Of a DNA stretch of 37,844 bases, positions 26,138-34,386 are shown piece by piece. The notes below the pieces were generated by a model. That model did not search any database. It saw only the letters and a list, made by a program, of their open reading frames with translations, and had not been told where the DNA came from. The DNA is from Deltaproteobacteria bacterium (GTDB lineage: Bacteria > Desulfobacterota > Dissulfuribacteria > Dissulfuribacterales > QOAL01). Position numbers and translations under genes: made by a program. The DNA lies in assembly GCA_015489365.1 (NCBI GenBank), contig WFZW01000070.1, positions 1 through 37,844 of the forward strand, written 5' to 3'. Every line of letters begins with the position of its first letter. Position 1 is the stretch's first letter.

Positions 26138-28732
26138 ATGGATTTTTTGAAATATTTGCCGCTTGTCAATCGCCCTAGCCGCTATCTAGGGACCGAAATA
26201 AATGCTCGCAGAAAGGCATGGGGGGACAGCCACCTAAGGGCTGCACTAGTGTTCCCTGATCTTTATGAGATAGGCATGTCCCACCTTGGCCTTCATATCC
26301 TGTATCATATACTCAATGACCTGCCATGGGCACTTGCTGACAGAGTATATTGCCCCGATACGGACATGGAAAGATTGCTGAGATCGAAGGGTATATCCTT
26401 GTGGGGCCTTGAAAGCAGACGGCCTCTAAAGGATTTCGATCTTCTTGCAATCACCCTGCCCTATGAACTTTGTTATTCTAACATCTTGACGATACTGGAT
26501 GTGGCAGGCATACCTGTCTGGGCATCCGAACGCCTTGAAGGTGATTGGCCCATTGTCCTTGGAGGTGGAAGTTGCTCGGTAAATCCGGAGCCGGTAGCGG
26601 ATTTCTTCGATGCCATACTCATCGGGGATGGGGAGGAGGCCATCTGTGAGATTGCCAAAACCATAATGGATTGGCGGAGGGCCAAGGGATCGAAAGACGA
26701 GTTGCTAGGGTCTCTGGCAGGTATCAAGGGCCTATATGTGCCCTCATTTTACAAACCCATATATACGCCCTCTGGTCTCTTCAAGGCCATAGAGGTCACA
26801 CCCCATGCCCCTCCTGTAATCAATAGAAGGATACTTTCCGACCTTGCAAGTGTTACCTTCCCCACAAAGCCGCTGGTACCTTTCATGCAGATCGTCCATG
26901 ACAGACTTGGAGTAGAAATCGCCAGGGGGTGTACCAGAGGATGCAGGTTTTGCCAGGCAAGTTCCATCTATCGACCGGTCAGGGAACGCCCATTGGATCA
27001 AATCCTTAACATAATCGATAGGGGCATCCTTGCCTCTGGATGGGAGGAGCTTTCACTTTTATCCTTGAGCACAGGGGATTACTCCTGCCTTGGTACATTG
27101 GTTCCAGAACTCATGGATCGCTATCTTGAGAGAAATATTTCCCTATCCCTTCCCTCATTGAGAGTGGGCACCTTGACCCCACAAATAATGGAACAGATAA
27201 AGAAGGTCCGAAAAACCGGTTTCACCCTTGCCCCCGAGGCAGGCAGTGAACGCCTGAGAAGAGTGATAAACAAGGGTATTACAGAAGCGGCGCTTCTAGA
27301 GACCGCAAAAGAGGCCTTCTCTCATGGTTGGAATCATATCAAGCTCTATTTCATGATAGGCCTTCCCACTGAAACAGATGATGACATACAGGAGATTGCC
27401 CACTTGGCAAGAAAGGTCCTTGCAACATCGAAAGGAAAAGGGCGCAGCAGAAGGGGAAGTCATCAAGTGATAGTGAGCGTGGGCACCTTTGTACCCAAAC
27501 CCCACACCCCCTTTCAATGGGAGGGGCAGATCAACCCTGAGGAATCGTGGAGGCGCATAGACCTCATCAAATCCGGGCTCAATAGCAAGAGGTTCCGGGT
27601 AAAGTGGCATGATCCTAGGCAAAGTTACATGGAAGGGATCTTCTCAAGAGGAGACAGGAGACTGTCCAGGGTCATATTTAGTGCCTGGAAAAGGGGGGCC
27701 AGGCTGGATGCCTGGAGCGATATGTTGAAACCTAATCTTTATACGGAAGCCATGCGCGAAATCGGGCTCCTGCCCCCATCCTTTTTAAACGAAAGGGCAC
27801 TGGACGCCCCGCTTCCCTGGGGACATATATCGGTTGGTATCAAGCAGGAATATCTTTTGGACGAACGGGAAAAGGCCTTAAAGGCGATCTATACCCCAGA
27901 CTGCCGTTTTGGCAAATGCCATGGATGCGGAGTATGTGATTTCAAACAGATCCAACCCAGGCTATCCAAACCATGTAGTGAACCCTTGGGGGACAAGAGG
28001 GTGAGATCACAGGCCGGACATCCATCGAAGGCTAGCCAATTCTTTTATTCATTTGCCTATTCTAAGCTGGGAGCAGCACGCCTTCTCGGTCATCTGGAAT
28101 TAGTACATGCCTTTCACAGGGCAGCCCGCAGGGCCTGTCTTCCCATAGCCTATTCCGCTGGTTTTAATCCCAGGCCTAGATTCTCCTTTGATCAACCGGT
28201 GCCCCTGGGGCTTGAAAGTATCATGGAGAAGGCAGGGCTCGTTCTTACGGATAACCTGTCCACTGACCATATTCTTACCGCACTAAACGTACATCTACCC
28301 GATGGTATCACCATAAGACAGATCAAGCATCTTCCAGGCAAACCAAGATTTAAGATCCAGAAGGCCTCGACCTACCTAGCCCTTTTGGAAGGTCGATGGC
28401 TTGGACCGGTCATCAATTCATTGAAACACCTGGAAGGTACCTCCCCCATGCCTATTTCCTTTCCTAAAGGGGACCGAACCTGTAGAGTAGACTTGCAAAA
28501 GGCCATCGACATGGTCCAGGTCTTCGAATCCGTGGAACAAGGCCCTGAGGATACGCTTTCATTGTGGCTGAATACAGACGAACTTGCATCCATCAGCAAG
28601 GGTTCTTGCTTTATACTCTTGTTTCGATGCATCAACAAGGTGATCTCAGGCCTCAAGCCATGGGATATTCTAGGATTTCTTGCCGGTCTAGAGCAACCTC
28701 AGTTGAAAATGATCCGGATACTGAAGCTTTAG
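26138..28732 (+). CDS. B12-binding-like radical SAM protein fused to DUF2344
   Basis: This 864-residue protein matches the TIGR03960-type radical SAM proteins of unknown function, fused to the DUF2344/TIGR03936 domain. The N-terminal third has a B12-binding-like fold (GGGSCSVNPEPVADFFDA). The radical SAM cluster ligands C265, C269 and C272 are in ARGCTRGCRFCQA. After a long SPASM-free core comes CHGCGVCDF (about residue 597). DUF2344 follows, with SKLGAARLLGHLELVHAFHRA. In other bacteria the two parts are separate adjacent genes. The substrate is unknown; tRNA or ribosome-linked chemistry is sometimes suggested by gene context elsewhere, which is not testable here. It follows the ABC ATPase by 73 bases, so co-transcription is possible. 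Confidence 0.88.
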   Translation: MDFLKYLPLVNRPSRYLGTEINARRKAWGDSHLRAALVFPDLYEIGMSHLGLHILYHILNDLPWALADRVYCPDTDMERLLRSKGISLWGLESRRPLKDFDLLAITLPYELCYSNILTILDVAGIPVWASERLEGDWPIVLGGGSCSVNPEPVADFFDAILIGDGEEAICEIAKTIMDWRRAKGSKDELLGSLAGIKGLYVPSFYKPIYTPSGLFKAIEVTPHAPPVINRRILSDLASVTFPTKPLVPFMQIVHDRLGVEIARGCTRGCRFCQASSIYRPVRERPLDQILNIIDRGILASGWEELSLLSLSTGDYSCLGTLVPELMDRYLERNISLSLPSLRVGTLTPQIMEQIKKVRKTGFTLAPEAGSERLRRVINKGITEAALLETAKEAFSHGWNHIKLYFMIGLPTETDDDIQEIAHLARKVLATSKGKGRSRRGSHQVIVSVGTFVPKPHTPFQWEGQINPEESWRRIDLIKSGLNSKRFRVKWHDPRQSYMEGIFSRGDRRLSRVIFSAWKRGARLDAWSDMLKPNLYTEAMREIGLLPPSFLNERALDAPLPWGHISVGIKQEYLLDEREKALKAIYTPDCRFGKCHGCGVCDFKQIQPRLSKPCSEPLGDKRVRSQAGHPSKASQFFYSFAYSKLGAARLLGHLELVHAFHRAARRACLPIAYSAGFNPRPRFSFDQPVPLGLESIMEKAGLVLTDNLSTDHILTALNVHLPDGITIRQIKHLPGKPRFKIQKASTYLALLEGRWLGPVINSLKHLEGTSPMPISFPKGDRTCRVDLQKAIDMVQVFESVEQGPEDTLSLWLNTDELASISKGSCFILLFRCINKVISGLKPWDILGFLAGLEQPQLKMIRILKL

Positions 28733-29136
28733 GGGGATATCCTCTTAAAGTGGAAGCTCCCTACAGGGAAGAGCCTCTCCCCACCGGTTGTGGTCCTTGA
28801 ACCCTTTCATGTATAATTTCAAATTATACATCTTTCAAATCTGCCGAAGATACAAGGCGAAGGGGATGCAAACGTGGGTACTTAAAACTCCTGGCAAAAT
28901 AGTAGGCCTGGTAGGCTTAAAACCCCCCTCTATGCCTTCAGATACCGAACAACCTTTACCCGAAAATGCATTTTTTGATTGGCCATGGACACACAATGGC
29001 ATACATGGACAAAAGGCAAAATGTTCCCAGGGTGCATTTTCATACTTCATGTGTCCGTCCATATTAAATGGATGTGGCAATTCCTCCTGCATGGTTTTCC
29101 AGGTTCTTTGTAGGCAGGAATAATTGAGGAAAGACC
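28733..29136. other. 404-bp non-coding gap before the histidine kinase
   Basis: No gene is visible. It contains family B copy B2. A sigma54-like GG/GC pair at 29076-29090 has the wrong spacing. The promoter of the histidine kinase probably lies here but cannot be pinpointed. Confidence 0.55.
28953..29057 (-). repeat. Family B repeat, copy B2 (inverted)
   Basis: The reverse complement aligns with B1 over its whole length at roughly three-quarters identity by eye, including GAAGTATGAAAAT and TTGTGTGTCCATG. It lies about 80 bases before the histidine kinase start. Confidence 0.75.
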
Positions 29137-31473
29137 ATGAAACAGCAGTTACTAAGGGATGTTGGTACATCCAACCCGATTACCGTATCACCAGATGCAT
29201 ACCTTTCAGATGCAGCACAGATCATGACCTCCAAGAAAATCAGCAGCCTGATCGTTGTAGAGGACGATCGACCCAAGGGGATAATAACAGAAAGGGATAT
29301 TGCAATGGCAGCACACAGATTCAAGGAGATAGGACAGGTAGTTGTCACGCAGATAATGTCTGAGTCCTTGATTACTGCCCCTGATGATATGGATATATTC
29401 GAGGCCTACAATCTTATCAGGGCCCACAACATAAGGCATCTAGTGATTGTCAACCGTGAACAACGCCCTGTTGCTGTGGTTTCACAATCGGACATCATGA
29501 AGGGATTGGGCCTTGGAAGCTTCCTTGAAATGCAACATCTAGACAGGATAATGACAAGGGTTGTCCTTACTATTGCACCTGATTCAACCGTTTTCGATGC
29601 GGTCAATCAGATGGACAGGCATGAGGTCAGTTGTACGGTCATAGAAAAGGGAGGATATCCTGTAGGTATCCTGACGGAAAGGGACATAGTGGATCTATGG
29701 CAAAAGGGAATAGATTTCAGGAAGACCCATGTGAAGGAAGTGATGAGTGCACCTGTCTTCTTGATCTCTGAGCAATCTACCACCTACAAGGCGGCAAATC
29801 TCATGCAAAGACACCACATCAGGCGCCTCGTAGTGGTAGATGGCCGAGGCAAACTGGTGGGGCTTGTTACCCAATCTGATATTTTTGAGGCACTCGAAAA
29901 AAGATATGTCAATTTCTTGCAAAACATCATATATGAACAAAATAAAAGGCTTAATGAAACACAAAATAGCCTCCTTGAAAAATCCATCTATCTGGACAAC
30001 ATCCTGAGATGGTCCACCGACATGGCTATCATGGCAACAGACCTCGACTATAGGATCATATTTTACAATCCTGCCTGTGAAGGTATCTTTGGTTATAAGG
30101 CAGAGAAGGTAATTGGCAGGTCAGCCGTGGATCTTCACGTAAAAAAACATGCCGATATCAGGGGATTCTTTTCTGCCATCGAAACGGTCAAAAAAGGGGG
30201 AGAGTTTCAGCGTCAGTTGGAGTTGGAACTAAATGGAAGACGGATCTTCCTCGAGGCAAAGATATCAGGAATCGTTGACAAGGAAGGCAAACTCATGGGC
30301 TATGTGATGATGGCAAGGGATGTGACATCCCAAAAGAGGATGGAAGAAGATCTCCTCAAGGCACACAAGCTGGAATCAATAGCCCTATTTGCAGGTGGAA
30401 TAGCCCATGATTTTAATAACTTATTAACTGCCGTCCTTGGCAATGTCTCCCTTGCGAAAATTATGGCCGAAGATCAAGAAGACCTGTGCAAGCGTTTGAG
30501 CGAGGCAGAAAAGGCGCTTTTGAAGGCAAAGGATCTTACCCAGAAGCTACTTACATTTGCCTCTGGAGGGGCCCCTGTCAAAAAGGTTGTTTCCCTGGTA
30601 GAGACCCTCAGGGAAACGGCGGATTTCATCATGAGCGGCTCCAATATAAGATGCGAATATGTATTCGATGATGAGCTTATGGCGGTTGAGGTCGATCGGG
30701 GCCAAATAAATCAGGTTGTCACCAACCTTCTCATAAATGCGATGCAGGCGATGCCAGAGGGAGGAAAAATAATCATCAAGGCAACAAATACAACGATAAA
30801 ACCACAAGACAATATGTCGCTGCCAGCAGGGCGATATGTCAAGATCTCGATAACGGATCAGGGCATCGGTATCCCCCGCCAATATCTAAGCAAAATATTT
30901 GACCCCTACTTTACTACGAAACAAAAGGGCAGCGGCCTTGGTCTTGCCATTTGCCATTCGATCATCCATGGACATGGTGGTATGATCACAGTGGACTCCG
31001 AGATAGGGAAGGGCACGAGTTTCCATGTTTATCTGCCTGGTAGCGATAAAAAGGTCATTGCCAACAAGGATGCAGACGTGAATTTGAAAAAGCAAGGTGG
31101 AAGAGTACTTATCATGGACGATGAGGAAATCATTCTGGACGTGGCAGGAGAGATATTGAAGTTCTTAGGTTACGAACCTGCCGTGGCCAGAGACGGGGCG
31201 GAAGCCATAGAAATATACAAGGAGGCCATGGCAGCCGGCACACCCTTTGATGCCGTTATCTTTGATCTCACGGTCCCTGGTGGCATGGGTGGGGCTGCCA
31301 CATTAAAAAGGCTCCTGGAGCTGGATCCTAACGTGACTGCCATCGTATCGAGCGGATATTCCAATGACCCCGTGATGGCCAATTACAAGGATTATGGTTT
31401 TAAGGGCATAGTCAGTAAGCCCTATCAAATCGAGGAGCTTGGCCAGGTACTTGAAAAATGTCTATCCAAATGA
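29137..31473 (+). CDS. Cytoplasmic CBS-PAS hybrid sensor histidine kinase
   Basis: This 778-residue protein senses a signal and transfers phosphate from its own histidine to a receiver domain. In order it has two Bateman modules (four CBS repeats, about 8-58, 72-122, 135-187 and 200-253), a helical linker (255-290), a PAS domain (about 290-400), and a dimerisation domain with H424 in GIAHDFNN. The ATPase domain has the N box at N534, G1 DQGIGIP and G2 GSGLGLA. The C-terminal receiver has phospho-acceptor D710, acidic residues at 661-663 and K761. No membrane segment is visible, so it is soluble. CBS pairs usually bind adenine nucleotides, which suggests energy-state sensing. GAGGAAAG precedes the ATG. 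The output regulator is not in view. Confidence 0.92.
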   Translation: MKQQLLRDVGTSNPITVSPDAYLSDAAQIMTSKKISSLIVVEDDRPKGIITERDIAMAAHRFKEIGQVVVTQIMSESLITAPDDMDIFEAYNLIRAHNIRHLVIVNREQRPVAVVSQSDIMKGLGLGSFLEMQHLDRIMTRVVLTIAPDSTVFDAVNQMDRHEVSCTVIEKGGYPVGILTERDIVDLWQKGIDFRKTHVKEVMSAPVFLISEQSTTYKAANLMQRHHIRRLVVVDGRGKLVGLVTQSDIFEALEKRYVNFLQNIIYEQNKRLNETQNSLLEKSIYLDNILRWSTDMAIMATDLDYRIIFYNPACEGIFGYKAEKVIGRSAVDLHVKKHADIRGFFSAIETVKKGGEFQRQLELELNGRRIFLEAKISGIVDKEGKLMGYVMMARDVTSQKRMEEDLLKAHKLESIALFAGGIAHDFNNLLTAVLGNVSLAKIMAEDQEDLCKRLSEAEKALLKAKDLTQKLLTFASGGAPVKKVVSLVETLRETADFIMSGSNIRCEYVFDDELMAVEVDRGQINQVVTNLLINAMQAMPEGGKIIIKATNTTIKPQDNMSLPAGRYVKISITDQGIGIPRQYLSKIFDPYFTTKQKGSGLGLAICHSIIHGHGGMITVDSEIGKGTSFHVYLPGSDKKVIANKDADVNLKKQGGRVLIMDDEEIILDVAGEILKFLGYEPAVARDGAEAIEIYKEAMAAGTPFDAVIFDLTVPGGMGGAATLKRLLELDPNVTAIVSSGYSNDPVMANYKDYGFKGIVSKPYQIEELGQVLEKCLSK

Positions 31474-31566
31474 TGGCAGGATCTTTACACCCTGCCTATG
31501 GCAGCTTGGTCATCCCTTCATGGATCTTGTAAAAAACTTTATCCTCGAAATATCAGCCAGGTCTGC

Positions 31567-31602
31567 GGTGCGGCACCAAGGTACGGGCCGCATGGAAGTT
31601 AG
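31567..31602 (-). repeat. Truncated family A repeat, copy A5
   Basis: GGTGCGGCACCAAGGTACGG onward is the reverse complement of the A1 left arm with very few changes. The right hairpin half is missing. It lies between the histidine kinase and the polyferredoxin gene. Confidence 0.8.
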
Positions 31603-31662
31603 AACGAACACCCCTATTCCTGGACATACGCTAGCGAATAGGGTTGATTGGTACCTTTTAAA

Positions 31663-33525
31663 ATGAGACAAAATCTTATCCTCGCTTTGCTTAAGCCCCA
31701 TGGCATTGATTCCCTCACCCTTGAAAGAATCTATCCAGGCCTGCTGGATTCAAAGGAAAATCTGCCAGATGACACGATCCTGGTAGGTGCATTCTCCAAT
31801 ATGGCAGGGGATCATGAAGGGGCTGTTTCCCCTACCCTGAAGCTGAACGCAGATCTATGTAACCTTTCTGATGGTTCCCTGTTGGACCTGGCGATGGCAG
31901 AGAAAGGACGCCTGGCGAAGGAAGCCTTCAAGAGCCATCTGCAAAAAAACAAGGCAGAAGCCGTGGTCATCAGCGATTCCCCAGAAAGGATGCAAAGATT
32001 TGTCGATGACCTTGCAGGGGTCATCGATATCAAACCGATACTCACCAATGGGTACGGATATGAATGGCCAGTTGCCGAGGAATTGGAGATATCCGAAGAC
32101 CCAAAAGGCCTGAACCTATCGGTTGCCTATAGATTGCCTGTAAAGCAGGGGCTGTGCAACTATTGCGGAGCATGTGGACCTGCCTGCCCACACGGGTGCC
32201 TGGATGAAAATCTCATACTGGATTTCTCCAGATGCGACCATTGCGGTGAGTGTGCAAGGGCGTGTCCAGAGGATGCCATCGATATCCACCGCATGGAAAG
32301 GGTGGAACTTGTCACGCCAGCCGTGATTCTTTTGGGAAATCCAGAAATGACGTCACCAGGGAATTCGGGGCGCATCTACAGGGAAGAGACACTAAGGGAT
32401 TTCTTTAGTACTGTCGGAACATACAGGATAGACGAGACGATCATCCATGATCCTTTGAGCTGTCAATATCACCCAAGGCTCGGGGTTGGATGTTCCCGGT
32501 GCCTTGACGCCTGCCCGCATGGTGCCATTTCAAGAAACGAGGTCGGGCTTTCCATCGACCACGAAAGATGTGCCGAATGTGGTGCCTGCGTTGCCATATG
32601 CCCTACAGGGGCAATGCAGTATAGCCGTTTTAATGATCGTTTGTTCATGGATTATTTTGCAGGGTTCAGGCCAGCCCCAGGCAGCACGATGGTGATCGGG
32701 ACGGAGGAGGCATTAAAGAAGATCTGGTGGCGTGAAAATCACAGGCAATTTCCAGGATGTTTCTTCCTGGTTCATCCCCAGCCACTTACATTGACCGCCA
32801 TGCACCTGCTTTTTCTTTTTGTCATCGGTGTCTCCAGGATAATAGTAATAGATCAAGAACATCCATCTGGGCACCCCTTCGGCGAACAGGTCAGATTCGT
32901 CAACGCAATCCTGAGACGGTTAGTAGGGATGGAACCATGTTCAAGGCTGGCACTGGAGAATCTATACAAAGGCATGCTAGAACCCGTAACACATCCCTTG
33001 AAGATATTATACAACGACTTCACCCTTGAAGGCAGACGAGAGAAAATCGCCTCTATGCTACGTTTTCTACTTGACTTTTTCCCTCAAAAGGAGACCCTGT
33101 TACAAGAAGGGGTGCCTGATACCTATGGCCGGATTCTATGCAATTTGGAGGTCTGCACCGGCTGCATTGCCTGTCTGAATGTCTGTGGTATAGGGGCGCT
33201 TAGGGCCAATCCTGAGGATTTTTCCGTCGTATTTACCCCGGCCAGGTGTGTGCAGTGCGGGGCGTGCATTACTGTTTGTCCTGGAGATGCCCTTACCTTG
33301 GAGCAGGGCCTAGATCTTGAGCAGGGCTTTTTTGAGCAGCAAACGCTTTTTACGGATGAACCGATGGTCTGTAAGGGATGTGGCAAGATATTCGGAACCA
33401 GAAGAAGCTTTGACCATGTTATGAAGGTCCTAGGATCAGGTCAGGTCATGGAATTCGATATCTCGGTTCTCCAATACTGTGAAACTTGCAGGGCCGTAAA
33501 GATCCTTGAATCGGCAGATCACTGA
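31663..33525 (+). CDS. Polyferredoxin of the formate dehydrogenase locus
   Basis: This 620-residue cytoplasmic protein (no signal peptide or membrane segment) carries six 4Fe-4S-type cysteine motifs in three pairs: CNYCGACGPACP and CDHCGECARACP; CSRCLDACP and CAECGACVAICP; CTGCIACLNVCG and CVQCGACITVCP. A final pair of CxxC units (CKGCG and CETCR) lies at the C-terminus. It should pass electrons over a chain of clusters, but the donor and acceptor are not shown by sequence. Similar proteins occur beside formate dehydrogenases in other bacteria. The TorD gene starts one base inside its stop (TGATG), so the two are coupled. The ATG at 31663 is preferred to a TTG at 31648; neither has a good Shine-Dalgarno. 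Confidence 0.83.
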   Translation: MRQNLILALLKPHGIDSLTLERIYPGLLDSKENLPDDTILVGAFSNMAGDHEGAVSPTLKLNADLCNLSDGSLLDLAMAEKGRLAKEAFKSHLQKNKAEAVVISDSPERMQRFVDDLAGVIDIKPILTNGYGYEWPVAEELEISEDPKGLNLSVAYRLPVKQGLCNYCGACGPACPHGCLDENLILDFSRCDHCGECARACPEDAIDIHRMERVELVTPAVILLGNPEMTSPGNSGRIYREETLRDFFSTVGTYRIDETIIHDPLSCQYHPRLGVGCSRCLDACPHGAISRNEVGLSIDHERCAECGACVAICPTGAMQYSRFNDRLFMDYFAGFRPAPGSTMVIGTEEALKKIWWRENHRQFPGCFFLVHPQPLTLTAMHLLFLFVIGVSRIIVIDQEHPSGHPFGEQVRFVNAILRRLVGMEPCSRLALENLYKGMLEPVTHPLKILYNDFTLEGRREKIASMLRFLLDFFPQKETLLQEGVPDTYGRILCNLEVCTGCIACLNVCGIGALRANPEDFSVVFTPARCVQCGACITVCPGDALTLEQGLDLEQGFFEQQTLFTDEPMVCKGCGKIFGTRRSFDHVMKVLGSGQVMEFDISVLQYCETCRAVKILESADH

Positions 33526-34142
33526 TGTCAGAATCCAGCACACAACTCAACAAAGGCCGCCTTTTTGGCTATGATCTTGTAAAGTCCTTTTTCGTCTCTA
33601 GTCCTACACAGGAAAAGATGGATGGCTGGAAGGCAGTAATGCGCAAGCTGGAGGAGGAATCAGTCAATCCCACCCTGGACAGGTCCGTGGCCCTTTTCAA
33701 TGAGTTGATAGACAAGATGAGTTTAGCACAGATCCAGCGAGAATATTATGAGCTGTTTGAAAATCCCTTTGGGGATCATCTGGTGAATACCGCTGCGTCG
33801 GCCTATATGGATGGTAGAAATTTCGGCCCTACACTTGTGGCACTTAGGGGGTTCTTGGTAGAAGCTGGCATTGAAAAGGTGGATTCATGGAAGGAGAGTG
33901 AGGATTCCCTGGTGGTAATGTTGGATTTTATGATAACATTGATTGAGCAGGCGGATTCTAATGGGAAACGGGTAGTAGCCGCGCAAAAAAGGCTATTAAA
34001 GGATTTCATCCTCCCTTTTTCGCATCGTTTCTACCAGGCCCTTAGCAACAACGATGTTGCCGTATTTTATGAGGCATTGGGCCTGTTTCTACTGGGTTTT
34101 ATGGAAATGGAAGAGGCTATCCTGCAAGAGGCAGAGGGGTAG
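33525..34142 (+). CDS. TorD-family chaperone for formate dehydrogenase
   Basis: This 205-residue, all-helical cytoplasmic protein is of the TorD/DmsD family. These chaperones hold the Tat signal of a molybdoenzyme until its cofactor is inserted. YYELFENPFGDHLVNTAASAYMDGR and the ESEDSLVVMLDFMITLIEQA segment are the family-type landmarks. It is probably dedicated to the FdhA encoded downstream, which has an RR signal. The start overlaps the polyferredoxin stop by one base. A clear gap of 35 bases with a strong ribosome-binding site separates it from the small Tat-signal gene. Confidence 0.85.
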   Translation: MSESSTQLNKGRLFGYDLVKSFFVSSPTQEKMDGWKAVMRKLEEESVNPTLDRSVALFNELIDKMSLAQIQREYYELFENPFGDHLVNTAASAYMDGRNFGPTLVALRGFLVEAGIEKVDSWKESEDSLVVMLDFMITLIEQADSNGKRVVAAQKRLLKDFILPFSHRFYQALSNNDVAVFYEALGLFLLGFMEMEEAILQEAEG

Positions 34143-34162
34143 CCTGACAAGGATAATTTCTG

Positions 34163-34170
34163 AAGGAGGG
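34163..34170 (+). promoter_or_regulatory. Strong ribosome-binding site of the small Tat protein
   Basis: AAGGAGGG lies seven bases before the ATG at 34178, a near-perfect Shine-Dalgarno. It supports this 62-codon gene as truly translated. Confidence 0.75.
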
Positions 34171-34177
34171 TAAAGCC

Positions 34178-34366
34178 ATGAAGAGTGCCGATAGTAACAG
34201 GCGATCGTTTCTTAAGACCTTATTTGCAGGTGCTGTAACCACAGCCGTTGTCAGGGGGGCCAAGGAGGCATCGGCAGGGCAAACGCTTAACCGGCAAGGA
34301 ATCGAAGAAACCCTCTATCGAGAGACAGAAGCCTTTAAAAAGTACTATGAATCACTCCGCTCATGA
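34178..34366 (+). CDS. Formate dehydrogenase-region small Tat-signal protein
   Basis: This 62-residue protein begins with a twin-arginine signal, RRSFLKTLFAG (residues 8-18), a hydrophobic stretch and an Ala-x-Ala-like end (ASAG). A short charged tail of about 30 residues follows. It matches the family TIGR02811, 'formate dehydrogenase region TAT target', found immediately before FdhA genes in other bacteria. Its role is unknown; a part of the exported complex or a maturation partner would fit. It has a strong ribosome-binding site and lies 20 bases before fdhA. Confidence 0.85.
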   Translation: MKSADSNRRSFLKTLFAGAVTTAVVRGAKEASAGQTLNRQGIEETLYRETEAFKKYYESLRS

Positions 34367-34386
34367 GCGGGTAAGGAGATGGACAC

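Noticed and set aside
29074-29092. Sigma54-like promoter before the histidine kinase
   Set aside because: The GG and GC elements are 11 bases apart instead of 10, and the flanking consensus is weak.
28788-29170. Overlapping frames before the histidine kinase
   Set aside because: They run through family B repeat sequence and show no start signal or domain.
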